DNA of 64,000 bases from Stomatobaculum longum (GCA_000242235.1 JH590861.1:142692-206691); one strand, 5' to 3'; positions 1 to 8,706 are shown, counted from the first letter of the stretch. The notes: generated by a model not told the origin, from the letters alone. Program-made: numbers and translations.

Positions 1-259
1 GTCCGAGCCGACTTCCGACAACAAGCCTGCCATGTCCGAGCCGACCCCGCAGAAGAACGCGGACCGGCAGGGCGACAGTAAGCTCGCGGATAAGAACGGC
101 GGCAAGAAGCCGTCCGCAGCGCAGGGCAATGTACTGCAGGGCAGAAAGCGCCGTCTCCCGAAGACCGGTGAGGCGCCGCTCGCGCTGAACTACGCAGGTC
201 TTGCGCTCGGCATGCTGCTCGCAGGCTTCGCGGTCGCGAAGAAGAAAGAAGAGCGGTAA
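1..259 (+). CDS. LPXTG-anchored surface protein, C-terminal part (5' end outside window)
   Basis: The reading frame is open from base 2 and ends at TAA 257-259, so only the last 85 codons are visible. The visible part has a hydrophilic Ser/Pro/Glu/Lys-rich stalk in which the phrase SEPT recurs about ten residues apart, then LPKTG, a hydrophobic stretch of about 18 residues and a KKKEER tail. This is the classical sortase A sorting signal, so the protein is exported and covalently attached to peptidoglycan. The function of the missing N-terminal part cannot be told. A strong terminator follows at 311-342. Confidence 0.9.
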   Translation, partial: SEPTSDNKPAMSEPTPQKNADRQGDSKLADKNGGKKPSAAQGNVLQGRKRRLPKTGEAPLALNYAGLALGMLLAGFAVAKKKEER

Positions 260-310
260 AAGCCCGAGAGCCCAAAAAACCGGCACCTGCAGGCAGAAAC
301 AGGTAAGAAG

Positions 311-342
311 AAAGGCGCTGTGCGAAAGCACAACGCCTTTTT
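311..342 (+). terminator. Rho-independent terminator of the LPXTG gene
   Basis: AAAGGCG (311-317) pairs with CGCCTTT (334-340), and an inner GTGC/GCAC stem closes on a GAAA tetraloop; a run of five T follows from 338. It lies 52 bases after the stop codon. Confidence 0.9.
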
Positions 343-419
343 GCGTGCGGATGACGGAAGAGCGTGAAAGGACAAATAAAAGAGGCCGCGCGTGCGCACG
401 ACCCCTGAAACATTGGTTC

Positions 420-1307
420 TTACAGTCGCTTGATAAAGTGGCCCTCGATGCTGACCTTCTCATTGATGACGACAAAAGCCTGCGGATCGATGCTGTAAAT
501 CACAGTCTTCAGCTGGCGCACTTCGTACTTCGAGACGGCGCAGAAGAGAACACGGGTTTCTTCATGCGTGTAAGCGCCGTGCGCGCCCCAGGTGGTGACA
601 CCGCGTCCGAGCTGCTTCAGAATCGCTTCTTCGAGCGAAGCGTCCTTGCTCTTCGTGATAATCGTGACCAGAACATTGATGTTCTGGGTGTGCATTCTGT
701 CCTCGGCGACCGTGCAGACTGCTGTGCAGATCAGAGAATAGATGACAATCTGGGCGTTGAAGAGGAAGAGGCAGATGCCGTACAGCACGATATTGACGCC
801 GATACCGACCTTGGCGACGCTGAAGTCCTTTTTCCACTTGATGAGCAGAAGCGCAATGACATCCATGCCGCCGGCGGAAGCGCCGTTACGGAGCATAACA
901 CCGAGGCCGAAACCGGAGACCAGACCGCCCACAATACAGGTCGAGAGCATGTCATCCATGACATGGACAACCGGAATCACGGAGAGGAAGAAGGAAATCA
1001 GGCTGGTCGTAAATAAGGTCTTCCAGAAAAACTTTTTGCCGATGGCGCGCATCGAAATCAAGATGACCGGGAAGTTGACGCAGTAGTAGATGATACCGGC
1101 GATATCAAATTTACCGGTGTTCAGGTGCAGAAGAGAGACCAGACCGGTGCGGATTAACTGGCACATACCGAAGAGGCCGCCGGAGTACAGTTTTGCCGGG
1201 ACAATAAACCAGTTTGTCGCTGCGGCATAAATCAGAGCGCCTACGGTTGCGCCGAGCAGCTGCGAGAGCAACGCCTTTTGTTCCGCGCGTTTTTTATCGA
1301 GTTCCAT
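420..1307 (-). CDS. YitT family membrane protein (DUF161 plus DUF2179)
   Basis: 295 aa. The N-terminal two thirds holds five to six hydrophobic segments with the family phrases NWFIVPAKLYSGGLFG and GLVSGFGLGVMLRNGASAGGMD; the C-terminal 80 residues form the cytosolic DUF2179 domain (HTQNINVLVTIITK onward, ending near FVVINEKVSIEGHF). Function in the family is not settled; it is an integral inner-membrane protein, perhaps a transporter. I start at ATG 1305-1307 because AGGGGGA stands just upstream on the minus strand; the frame is open upstream to 1424 but that extension is not family-like. It stands alone, facing the LPXTG gene tail to tail. Confidence 0.85.
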   Translation of the reverse strand: MELDKKRAEQKALLSQLLGATVGALIYAAATNWFIVPAKLYSGGLFGMCQLIRTGLVSLLHLNTGKFDIAGIIYYCVNFPVILISMRAIGKKFFWKTLFTTSLISFFLSVIPVVHVMDDMLSTCIVGGLVSGFGLGVMLRNGASAGGMDVIALLLIKWKKDFSVAKVGIGVNIVLYGICLFLFNAQIVIYSLICTAVCTVAEDRMHTQNINVLVTIITKSKDASLEEAILKQLGRGVTTWGAHGAYTHEETRVLFCAVSKYEVRQLKTVIYSIDPQAFVVINEKVSIEGHFIKRL

Positions 1308-1444
1308 GAGTTGCTTCCCCCTTTTTGTTCGTGGAAGTATCATATCATAAGAGTTCCTGTAAAGATACAGCGGAAGCGGCTTTTTCTCTTGCAAAAGCGG
1401 TGGTTCGAAGATTGTTTTTTCCAAAGGGCAAAGCAGCTTTTTTC

Positions 1445-1473
1445 TTGAAATGAAAAAGATAGAATGTTATAGT
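1445..1473 (+). promoter_or_regulatory. Sigma-A type promoter of the mgtE transcript
   Basis: TTGAAA (1445-1450), a 17-base spacer and TATAGT (1468-1473). It lies about 285 bases before the mgtE start codon, which implies a long transcribed leader. Confidence 0.65.
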
Positions 1474-1538
1474 TTCAGTGTATGTCTTAATAAGAGTAAC
1501 AGTTATAACGAACTATAGAAGAGAAGGAGGTGACCGGG

Positions 1539-1646
1539 ATGAGTGACAGTGATGGTGGAGGTCGAAGTAAGATCGCAGCGGACAGGATGTTCGCCGGAAT
1601 GTGCCTCGCGCGATATTCCGGGAACCTTTTGCATTTTCAGAAGTAG
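1539..1646 (+). CDS. Putative 35-aa leader peptide upstream of mgtE
   Basis: A 35-codon ORF starts at ATG 1539 behind an almost perfect Shine-Dalgarno, AAGGAGGTGA (1524-1533), and stops at TAG 1644-1646. The peptide starts MSDSDGGGRSK and ends NLLHFQK; it has no recognisable domain. The ribosome site is stronger than that of most real genes around it, and the ORF sits inside the mgtE leader, so a regulatory leader-peptide role is a reasonable inference. It could also be chance or a very small protein. Confidence 0.45.
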   Translation: MSDSDGGGRSKIAADRMFAGMCLARYSGNLLHFQK

Positions 1647-1735
1647 AGGAAGGCTTTTGCCGCTCTCTCCTGTTCGCCGCGCCTCCGGTTTGACTGTCAG
1701 TGCGCAACCAGTCAACGAGCTGCCTGAGCAGCTTA
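1587..1735 (+). promoter_or_regulatory. Structured 5' leader of mgtE
   Basis: Three hairpins can be drawn: CCGGAAT with ATTCCGG across the end of the small ORF; GTTTGACTG with CAGTCAAC (about 1688-1716); and GAGCTGC-CTGA-GCAGCTT (1717-1734), which ends just before the mgtE Shine-Dalgarno. None matches the conserved M-box magnesium riboswitch boxes. A magnesium-sensing or translation-coupled switch is inferred only from position. Confidence 0.4.
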
Positions 1736-1756
1736 GAAGAACAGAGAGGAGAGAGT

Positions 1757-3151
1757 ATGGGAGATAAGGGCATGAAGACCCGTGAAGAAATCCAGCAGGA
1801 AATTCTGGAAATTCTCCGCGGGCGCAAATCACCGAAGATTATGCGCGATGAGCTCGACGAATATCATGCGGGCGATCTCGCGGCAGCGCTGGATCAGATT
1901 ACGATTGAAGAGAGAGAGCGCTTTTATCGCCTGGAGAGCGATGAAGATCTCGCGGAAGTGCTGGAGCACTGCGACGAGGCGGATAAGTACCTGGAAGAGA
2001 TGAGTCTGCACCGCGCGGCCAGCGTGCTCGCAAAGATGGAGCCGGACGTCGCGGTTGACCTCATGAAAGAGACCGACTCCGTCAAGAAAAAAGAATGGCT
2101 CGAGCTCATGGATGCCGAGTCGAGAAGCAGACTGCAGAGTCTCGCATCCTTCGATGAAGATTTAATCGCGAGCCGCATGACGACGAACTTCGTCTGGCTG
2201 TACAGCAATATGACCGTGCGGGAGGGCATGAAGTCTCTTGTCGAGCAGGCGGAGGAGCACGACAACATTTCGGTGCTCTATGTGCTGGACCCGCAGGGCG
2301 TCTTTTACGGTGCAATCAACTTAAAGGATTTAATCATTGCCCGCAGGGACACCGAACTTTCGGACATCATCATGACACAGTTCCCGTATGTCTACGCCGA
2401 TGAGCGAATTGAGGACTGCATCTGGATTATCCGGGATTATTCCGAGGAGAGTATTCCGGTCCTTTCTTCCGACAACCACATCCTCGGCGCAATCACCTCG
2501 CAGGAAATCGCAGAGGTAGTCGGCGATGAGATGGGAGAGGACTACGCAAAGTTGGCAGGTCTCTCCGCGGAGGAAGATCTGAACGAGCCGCTGCAGCAGA
2601 GCGTCAAGAAGCGTCTACCTTGGCTTATTTTGCTCCTTGGCCTCGGCATGGTCGTCTCGACCGTAGTGGGCCTCTTCGAAGGCGTGGTGGCGCGCCTCAC
2701 GATTGTCATGGCCTTCCAGTCCCTGATTCTGGACATGGCCGGAAATGTCGGTACCCAGTCGCTCGCTGTCACGATTCGCGCTCTGATGGACGATCAGCTC
2801 ACGCCGAAACAAAAGTTGAAGCTGATTCTCAAAGAGGTCAATGTCGGAACACTGAACGGTGCGGTCCTCGGCGTGCTCGCCTTTGTCGGCGTCGGTGTCT
2901 ACATCGCGTTCTTCAAAGGCATGCCGATTCACTACGGCTTTGCAATTTCCGGCTGTATCGGCATCTCCCTCGTTGTCGCAATGTTGATTTCGAGTCTGGT
3001 CGGCACGGCCGTCCCGATTTTCTTCAAGCACATTCATGTAGATCCGGCAGCGGCTTCCGGTCCGTTGATTACGACCATCACCGACTTGGTCGGTGTCGTG
3101 ACCTACTACGGTCTTGCGTGGCTCCTCCTGCTGGAGTTTATGCATCTGTAA
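1757..3151 (+). CDS. mgtE: Magnesium transporter MgtE
   Basis: 464 aa, normal family length. Domains in order: helical MgtE N domain (about 15-115, with the phrase EYHAGDLAAAL), two CBS domains (about 120-245, DQFP/YVYADERIEDC region), then the transmembrane part (about 285-462) with five segments and the conserved pore region (MAFQSLILDMAGNVGTQSLA). It is a homodimeric Mg2+ channel of the cytoplasmic membrane, gated by Mg2+ binding to the N and CBS domains. ATG 1757 is chosen for the AGAGGAGAGAG ribosome site; the frame runs on upstream to 1700 without one. A strong terminator follows. Confidence 0.95.
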   Translation: MGDKGMKTREEIQQEILEILRGRKSPKIMRDELDEYHAGDLAAALDQITIEERERFYRLESDEDLAEVLEHCDEADKYLEEMSLHRAASVLAKMEPDVAVDLMKETDSVKKKEWLELMDAESRSRLQSLASFDEDLIASRMTTNFVWLYSNMTVREGMKSLVEQAEEHDNISVLYVLDPQGVFYGAINLKDLIIARRDTELSDIIMTQFPYVYADERIEDCIWIIRDYSEESIPVLSSDNHILGAITSQEIAEVVGDEMGEDYAKLAGLSAEEDLNEPLQQSVKKRLPWLILLLGLGMVVSTVVGLFEGVVARLTIVMAFQSLILDMAGNVGTQSLAVTIRALMDDQLTPKQKLKLILKEVNVGTLNGAVLGVLAFVGVGVYIAFFKGMPIHYGFAISGCIGISLVVAMLISSLVGTAVPIFFKHIHVDPAAASGPLITTITDLVGVVTYYGLAWLLLLEFMHL

Positions 3152-3170
3152 ACAAAAGAGAATAAACACC

Positions 3171-3210
3171 AAAGAGCTGCTTTCCCTGACCGGGAGAGCG
3201 GCTCTTTTCT
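3171..3210 (+). terminator. Rho-independent terminator after mgtE
   Basis: AAAGAGC-TGCTTTCCC pairs with GGGAGAGCG-GCTCTTT around a short loop, followed by TTTTCTTT. Confidence 0.9.
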
Positions 3211-3414
3211 TTGCTCTGTTGACATCTTCCGGTGACTCTGCAATACCTACACGATGATTGCTGTACCAATTCCTTTGTCCGCTTAGCCGCCTTTTCAAAC
3301 GATAACAGTATGTTGAGAAAATGTGAAAACAGCCGTAAGTTCTTAGACTTATCAGAAGATACATGCTAAACTGTAGTTATTACAAACCGTATCAGGATTT
3401 CTTGGGAGGTGCTT

Positions 3415-4557
3415 ATGAAAGTGTGGAGGAGATTTGTGTGTGCGCTGTCCGTGGCCGCGGTTTCCGCGGCGCTGGCTGTCCCGGCGCTCGCCGACGGCGC
3501 GCAGTGGAAGCGAAACGACCGCGGCTGGTGGTATGAGGAGGCAAACGGTGCCTATCCGACCGATGCGTGGCGTCTCATCAACGGTAAGTGGTACTATTTT
3601 GATGCCATCGGCTATATGGCAGAAAGCCGCTGGATCGGCAACTACTATGTCGGCGCCGACGGCGCAATGCTTGCAGGTACCTGGACGCCGGACGGCTACT
3701 ATGTGGATGCGAGCGGCAAATGGGTCGAGGGTCTTCGCCAACCGGTTGTAGAGGCAGAGCCTGTCCGGCGGGTCGGCAGCGGGGGTAACCGAAGCACCGG
3801 CAGAAGCGGCGGTGGCGGCGGAAGCAGAAGCGGCGGCAGAAGACGCGGCGGTTCCGGCGGCGGAAGTACGGCGGGCACGACTGTGACGGCATCGACGCAG
3901 GGACAGGAAAGCGGCAATTCTTCGAATACGATGGTGAATGCAAACACAGGCGCTCAGAATGCCGCAAATACAGCTACAGCGGCGGCACAGACCGAAAGCG
4001 AAGAGACGAGAGTCATTGCAGCTCTCCAGGCGCAGGGACTTACCGAGAAAGAGGCGAAGCTCTACTATGATATCAATGCCTACCGCGAGAGCCTCGGCCT
4101 GCAGAAATTATCGTTCTCGAAATCGCTGACCACGGTTGCGAGAACGCATGTGGTGGATGCCAATGCTTACAACCCGAAAGATCAGGTCGATGCGAGAGGC
4201 GTGCAGGGCAATCTGCACAGCTGGTCTTCGCACGGCAACTGGACACCTGTGGTTTACACCGGCGACCACCTGTATGCGTCCGCCATGTGGAGTAAGCCGA
4301 GGGAGCTGACTTCCTATCAGGGCAACGGCTATGAGAATTCAGCGTGGTCCAGCGGACTTCTTACCCCCGAGGTGGCTTTGGATCTCTGGCAGCACTCGGA
4401 AGGCCACAACGCCGTCATGACAACCCAAGGCGCTTGGTCCGACTTAAAGACCATGGGCGTCGGCATCGACGGCAGTTATGCCTTTGTGTGGTTTGGCAAA
4501 GACGCGGATCCGGCCGGGTACTACGATGTTCCGGATTATCAGGTGCTTCGCCCGTAA
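3415..4557 (+). CDS. Secreted protein with cell-wall/glucan-binding repeats and a CAP (SCP/PR1) domain
   Basis: 380 aa. A signal peptide (1-26, cleavage after ALA) is followed by aromatic cell-wall-binding repeats (about 28-115: RGWWYEEANGAYP, INGKWYYFDAIGYM, YYVGADGAM, GYYVDASGKW), a Gly/Ser/Arg-rich linker (about 118-160), a Thr/Ala/Asn-rich stretch and a C-terminal CAP domain (about 200-345, NAYRESLGLQKLSF through LWQHSEGHNAVM and YAFVWFG). Exported and probably held non-covalently on the cell wall. CAP domains in bacteria have no agreed activity. ATG 3415 is preferred over an in-frame GTG six bases upstream because GGGAGG is correctly spaced only for the ATG. Its N-terminal half resembles the protein at 62302. 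Confidence 0.85.
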   Translation: MKVWRRFVCALSVAAVSAALAVPALADGAQWKRNDRGWWYEEANGAYPTDAWRLINGKWYYFDAIGYMAESRWIGNYYVGADGAMLAGTWTPDGYYVDASGKWVEGLRQPVVEAEPVRRVGSGGNRSTGRSGGGGGSRSGGRRRGGSGGGSTAGTTVTASTQGQESGNSSNTMVNANTGAQNAANTATAAAQTESEETRVIAALQAQGLTEKEAKLYYDINAYRESLGLQKLSFSKSLTTVARTHVVDANAYNPKDQVDARGVQGNLHSWSSHGNWTPVVYTGDHLYASAMWSKPRELTSYQGNGYENSAWSSGLLTPEVALDLWQHSEGHNAVMTTQGAWSDLKTMGVGIDGSYAFVWFGKDADPAGYYDVPDYQVLRP

Positions 4558-4567
4558 CAAAAACAAC

Positions 4568-4595
4568 TTGCTTTCTGAGCCCGCTCTGCTATAAT
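4568..4595 (+). promoter_or_regulatory. Promoter of the tRNA-Pro gene
   Basis: TTGCTT (4568-4573), 16-base spacer, TATAAT (4590-4595); the tRNA begins 14 bases further on. Confidence 0.75.
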
Positions 4596-4608
4596 AAAAT
4601 GCGTGTTG

Positions 4609-4683
4609 CGGGGCGTGGCTCAGTTTGGCTAGAGCGCACGGCTGGGGGCCGTGAGGTCGCAGGTTCAAATCCTGTCGCCCCGA
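4609..4683 (+). tRNA. tRNA-Pro (anticodon GGG)
   Basis: Full cloverleaf: acceptor CGGGGCG (4609-4615) with CGCCCCG (4676-4682) and discriminator A; D arm GCTC/GAGC; anticodon arm CACGG/CCGTG with loop CTGGGGG, anticodon GGG at 4644-4646; T arm CAGG-TTCAAAT-CCTG. No CCA is encoded. Confidence 0.95.
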
Positions 4684-4691
4684 GTTGAATC

Positions 4692-4723
4692 AAACAGGAG
4701 ATTCCCGAATCTCCTGTTTTTTT
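4692..4723 (+). terminator. Terminator after tRNA-Pro
   Basis: AACAGGAGATTC pairs perfectly with GAATCTCCTGTT over a CC(C) loop, then seven T. Confidence 0.92.
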
Positions 4724-4852
4724 GTTACAAGTCGCAATGTCCGCGCGGTTATTTTTATTTGCGATAGCTAAGTTCGCGGGCGCATCTCTGTATTTTTGCG
4801 GGAACACATGGTATAATTGCACATGTGTCAGCGCGATAAAGGATTTTTTTCT

Positions 4853-5635
4853 ATGAAAAAGATGGTAGCCTTTGATTTTGACAAGACACTCTATGACCAC
4901 AAGGCGCTTGAGATTCCCGCCAGTGCAAGGAGAGCGCTGCGGGAACTGCGGGAGCGGGGACAGCTCGTAGTGCTTGCGACAGGAAGAGACATGTCAACGC
5001 ATTACTCCCGCCCGTTTCTGGATCTGGTCAATGCGGACGCCCGCGTGGAGCAGAACGGCGCCAAGGTGGTTGCCGACGGCAAAGTGCTCTTTGAGCACTT
5101 CATTGACCGCGCGCTTCTTCGGCGCATGCTGGACTACGCAGAGGAGACCGGCATCGGTTTCGGTGTCACCATAGAAGATGAGGACTACTACATAAACCCC
5201 GAGCGCATCCGCGAGGCGGAGATGCAGCGCTGGGGGCAGTGCGGTCGGCAGTTCAAGGACGCGTGGGCGCTCCTCGACAAAAAGATACGCACGGTCAACT
5301 TTATCGGCACGGAAGAAGAGGCAAGAGCCATGGAGCGGGCATTCCCGACTTTACAGCTTCGCATGTTCTCCGTGAACTACGGCGCGGACATCATTGAAAA
5401 AGGCATCAGCAAGGCAGAGGGATTAAAGAAACTCTGCGCGTATTACGGCTTGGAAATGCGCGATGTCTATGCGTTCGGCGATTCCTTTAACGACAGCGAG
5501 ATGCTCGAAGAGGCCGGTGTCGGCATTGCGATGGGCAATGCGAAGGAGGAGCTGAAGGCCATTGCGGACTATGTCACAAGCCCGATTGACGAAGACGGTA
5601 TTTGGAATGCCTGTAAGCACTTTCAGCTGGTGTGA
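4853..5635 (+). CDS. HAD-superfamily IIB (Cof-type) sugar-phosphate/nucleotide phosphatase
   Basis: 260 aa, usual Cof length. Motif I is DFDKTLYD at residues 6-13 (nucleophile Asp), motif II LATGRD (about 42-47), the conserved Lys of GISKAEGLK (about 187-195) and motif IV FGDSFNDSEML (about 209-219), with the IIB-type cap between motifs II and III. Cytosolic phosphatase of unknown substrate. ATG 4853 is chosen over an in-frame ATG at 4817 because AAAGGA precedes it and the protein then starts at the family position. A TATAAT-like box at 4812 is a possible -10 without a clear -35. Confidence 0.85.
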   Translation: MKKMVAFDFDKTLYDHKALEIPASARRALRELRERGQLVVLATGRDMSTHYSRPFLDLVNADARVEQNGAKVVADGKVLFEHFIDRALLRRMLDYAEETGIGFGVTIEDEDYYINPERIREAEMQRWGQCGRQFKDAWALLDKKIRTVNFIGTEEEARAMERAFPTLQLRMFSVNYGADIIEKGISKAEGLKKLCAYYGLEMRDVYAFGDSFNDSEMLEEAGVGIAMGNAKEELKAIADYVTSPIDEDGIWNACKHFQLV

Positions 5636-5664
5636 GTGCCCGGGGAAAAAACAAGGAGGCCGAT

Positions 5665-7470
5665 ATGAGAGAAGAACTGAAACAGTTTCGCGAGGCGATG
5701 AAGAAGCGTGGAGTCACGGTCTATTATCAGCCGTATTCCGATGCACACGGCAGTGAGGACATCAGTGCCCGCGATCAGAGCGTGCGTGAAATCAGCGGTT
5801 TTACCGGAGATTCCTGCACTTTGGTTGTTCTGGAGAAAGAAGCATACATCTGGACCGACAGCAGATTCTTTGTGCAGGCGGAAATAGAATTAAAAGACAG
5901 CGGCGTCGGCCTCATGAAAGCGGGCGTTCCGGGAACCCCGTCGATTACCGCTTATCTCGAGGAGAAGTTCCCGGAGGGCGGCACGCTCGCTTTTTATGCG
6001 CCGCTGCTCGGCACCAAGACCGGCAAGGAGTTGAAGGAACTCGTTGAGAAGAAGAAAGGCAAGCTGATCACCGATCTTGACCTCGTCGACGATATCTGGA
6101 AGGATCGCCCGGAGAGAAGCCATGAGCCGATCTGGGTGCATGAGCTGAAGTACACCGGCGAAGAGGCGAAGAGCAAGATCGACCGCGTGCAGGAGGCTAT
6201 GAAGAAGCTCGACAGCACAGTCTTCCTGACCGGCAGACTGGATGAGATTTCCTGGGTCACGAATCTGCACGGCTCCGACATTGCCTGCAACCCGGTCTTC
6301 CTGTCCTACCTGATGGTGAAGCCGCGCTCCGCAAAGCTCTTCTGCCAGGAGAACGCACTCACGGAGGAGGCGAAGAAGTATCTCGCGGACCAGGGTATCA
6401 AGACCGGTTCCTATGACGATTTCCTCGCTGAGGTCGGCAAGCTGAAGGACGAGCGCGTCCTGACCGATCTTCGCGATTTGAACTATGCGGTCTACAATGC
6501 GGTTGCCGACAAGAATACGATTGTCGATGCGCTGAGCCCGATTTCTCTGATGAAGATTGTCAAGAACGAGACCGAGCTGCAGGGCTTCCGCGACTGCCAC
6601 GTCCGCGACGGTGTGCATCTCACCAAGTTCCTCTATTGGCTGAAGAAGACCATCAAAGAGGGCAAGGCGGACAACTATACGGAATACGATCTCGGCGAGA
6701 AGCTGAATTCGTTCCGCGCAGCGGATCCGAAGTACATTGAGCTCAGCTTCCCGACCATTCCGGCTTATCAGGCCAATGCGGCAATGGCACACTATATGCC
6801 CTCCAAGGAGCAGAGTTCGGTTGTGAAGCCCGAAGGTCTGTTCCTCGTGGACTCCGGCGCACACTATCTGGACGGCACGACGGATGTCACGAGAACCATT
6901 GCGCTCGGCGATATCACGCCGGAGCAGAGCCGCGACTATACGCTTGCGGTCATCGGCATGCTGAACCTCATGTTTGCGGTATTCCCGTACTACGCGACCG
7001 CACCGAATCTCGACACCTATGCGCGTCAGACCATGTGGAGATACGGCAGAGACTTTGGCCACGGCACAGGTCACGGCGTCGGCTTCGTGAACAATGTCCA
7101 CGAGCTTCCGGTCTCGGTGCGCCCGTGGGTACATCCGGACTACAGAAGAGAGGTCGCTTTTGAGCCGGGTATGGTGACGAGTGACGAGCCGGGCGTTTAC
7201 ATTGACGGCGCTTACGGCATCCGCATCGAGAACATGCTGATCTGCGTGAAGGATACGGAGCACGAGGGCTTCAACTGCTTCGAGAACCTGACCTGGGCAC
7301 CGCTCGATCCGGACGCTCTGGATCTCAGTGTCATGTCGAAGGACGATATCCGCCGCTTTAACAAGTATCAGAAGCGCGTCCGCAAGACCATTGCGCCGCT
7401 GCTTCCGGAAGAAGAGAGAGAATGGCTCATTCATGAGACAAGAAAAATCCGCCGCGAGAAAAAGCACTGA
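5665..7470 (+). CDS. pepP: Xaa-Pro aminopeptidase P (M24B family)
   Basis: 601 aa, the long three-domain form: two creatinase-like N-terminal domains (about 1-300) and a C-terminal pita-bread M24 catalytic domain. The five metal ligands are visible: Asp in YLDGTTD and DVTRT, His in GTGHGVG, Glu in TSDEPGVY and Glu in RIENM. It removes N-terminal residues next to proline with two divalent metal ions (usually Mn2+) in the cytosol. ATG 5665 has AAGGAGG in front. Its last 38 bases overlap the next gene, suggesting cotranscription. Confidence 0.92.
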   Translation: MREELKQFREAMKKRGVTVYYQPYSDAHGSEDISARDQSVREISGFTGDSCTLVVLEKEAYIWTDSRFFVQAEIELKDSGVGLMKAGVPGTPSITAYLEEKFPEGGTLAFYAPLLGTKTGKELKELVEKKKGKLITDLDLVDDIWKDRPERSHEPIWVHELKYTGEEAKSKIDRVQEAMKKLDSTVFLTGRLDEISWVTNLHGSDIACNPVFLSYLMVKPRSAKLFCQENALTEEAKKYLADQGIKTGSYDDFLAEVGKLKDERVLTDLRDLNYAVYNAVADKNTIVDALSPISLMKIVKNETELQGFRDCHVRDGVHLTKFLYWLKKTIKEGKADNYTEYDLGEKLNSFRAADPKYIELSFPTIPAYQANAAMAHYMPSKEQSSVVKPEGLFLVDSGAHYLDGTTDVTRTIALGDITPEQSRDYTLAVIGMLNLMFAVFPYYATAPNLDTYARQTMWRYGRDFGHGTGHGVGFVNNVHELPVSVRPWVHPDYRREVAFEPGMVTSDEPGVYIDGAYGIRIENMLICVKDTEHEGFNCFENLTWAPLDPDALDLSVMSKDDIRRFNKYQKRVRKTIAPLLPEEEREWLIHETRKIRREKKH

Positions 7471-8695
7471 GCGGCACAGTAATCCCGAAAAGAAGGCGCT
7501 TTTGAAAAAAAGCGGCGCAGCGAAACCAGCTGCGCCGCTTCGCGCTGTCTCCGAGACGGCGCGCTGTCCCCATGAGAAGCGCTGCGGCGGCTGTTCTTAC
7601 AGCGCCCTGCCCTATGCGGAACAGCTTCGAAAAAAGCAGAGAGAAGCAGAGAAACTGCTCGGCAAGTTCTGTAAGGTCGAGCCCATTGTGGCGGCACCCG
7701 AGCCGCTGCACTACCGGAACAAGGTGACGGCGAGCTTCGGTTTTCAGAATAAGAAGCTCGTGGTCGGCGTGTACGAGCGGGACAGCCACAGGGTTGTTCC
7801 GATTGACCACTGCCGCATCCAGAACCGAACGGCGGATCGCATCATTCACATCATCCGCGATTTGGCGGTTTCCTTCCGCCTGAAGGCCTATGACGAGGAT
7901 CTTAGAATCGGGACGCTCCGCCATGTTCTGGTTCGCACTTCCGAGGCGACCGGTCAAATCATGGTGGTGATTGTGACCGGCACGCCCATATTCCCGGGCA
8001 GCAAGAACTTCGTCACGGCCCTCAGAAAGCAGTGTCCGGAGATTACGACCGTCATCCAGAACATCAACCCGCAGAAGACCAGCATGATACTCGGCGAGCG
8101 CGATAAGGTACTCTACGGCAAGGGTTACATCGAAGATGAACTTCTGGGGCTTACATTCCGCCTCTCGCCGGCCTCCTTCTATCAGGTGAATGCGAAGATG
8201 ACCGAGAAGCTCTACGAGATTGCGCTCTCGTTTGCGCAGCTCACGCCGAACGACACGGTGCTGGATGCCTACTGCGGTGTAGGAACCATAGGCATGGCGG
8301 CTTCCCGCAGCGCGGGACAGGTGATCGGCGTTGAGCTCAACAAGGCTGCCGTGCGGGATGCGATTGCAAACGCGAAGCGGAACGGCATCGAGAATATACG
8401 TTTCTTTGCGGACGATGCGAGTGATTTTTTGCTGCGCGTCGCGGAGAGCGGCGAGAAGCTCGATGTAGTGATTATGGACCCGCCGCGAAGCGGCAGCACC
8501 GAGCGCTTTCTGCAGAGCGCCTGCAAGGTGAAGCCGAAGCGCATAGTCTATGTCTCCTGTAATCCAGAGACCCTCGCGCGGGATTTGCAACTCTTAAAGC
8601 GTTGGAACTACCACTGTGAGCGCATTGTACCGATTGACAATTTTCCGTTGACGGAGCACTTAGAGTGCGTGGCGCTGCTGGAAAAGAAGTCATAA
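7433..8695 (+). CDS. rlmD: 23S rRNA (uracil-5-)-methyltransferase, RlmD/RumA family
   Basis: 420 aa. The iron-sulfur cysteines are Cys45, Cys51 and Cys54 (CPHEKRCGGC) with a fourth in DHCRIQNR. The SAM-binding loop is LDAYCGVGTIGM, followed by MDPPRSGS and the catalytic-Cys motif VSCNPETLARD near the C-terminus. It transfers a methyl group to C5 of a uridine in 23S rRNA (which position cannot be told from sequence). No TRAM domain is obvious. Start is ATG 7433, inside the end of pepP; it has only a weak ribosome site, so translational coupling is likely. The last 12 codons are duplicated at 15832-15870, the far end of the island. Confidence 0.88.
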   Translation: MRQEKSAARKSTERHSNPEKKALLKKSGAAKPAAPLRAVSETARCPHEKRCGGCSYSALPYAEQLRKKQREAEKLLGKFCKVEPIVAAPEPLHYRNKVTASFGFQNKKLVVGVYERDSHRVVPIDHCRIQNRTADRIIHIIRDLAVSFRLKAYDEDLRIGTLRHVLVRTSEATGQIMVVIVTGTPIFPGSKNFVTALRKQCPEITTVIQNINPQKTSMILGERDKVLYGKGYIEDELLGLTFRLSPASFYQVNAKMTEKLYEIALSFAQLTPNDTVLDAYCGVGTIGMAASRSAGQVIGVELNKAAVRDAIANAKRNGIENIRFFADDASDFLLRVAESGEKLDVVIMDPPRSGSTERFLQSACKVKPKRIVYVSCNPETLARDLQLLKRWNYHCERIVPIDNFPLTEHLECVALLEKKS

Positions 8696-8706
8696 AAATA
8701 AAGAAC

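Noticed and set aside
201-1016. 271-codon plus-strand frame opposite the YitT gene
   Set aside because: No ribosome site, odd composition, and it runs through the LPXTG terminator and the clear membrane protein on the other strand.
1474-1756. M-box magnesium riboswitch before mgtE
   Set aside because: The position is right, but none of the conserved M-box sequence blocks can be found; only unrelated hairpins and a small ORF.
5890-7467. 525-codon open frame antisense to pepP
   Set aside because: Its product is Arg/Leu/His-rich without domain features, and pepP is certain. Similar long antisense frames lie opposite guaB (45253-47016) and across the DHDPS/PdxA2 genes (56658-58331); all are by-products of codon bias in GC-rich genes.
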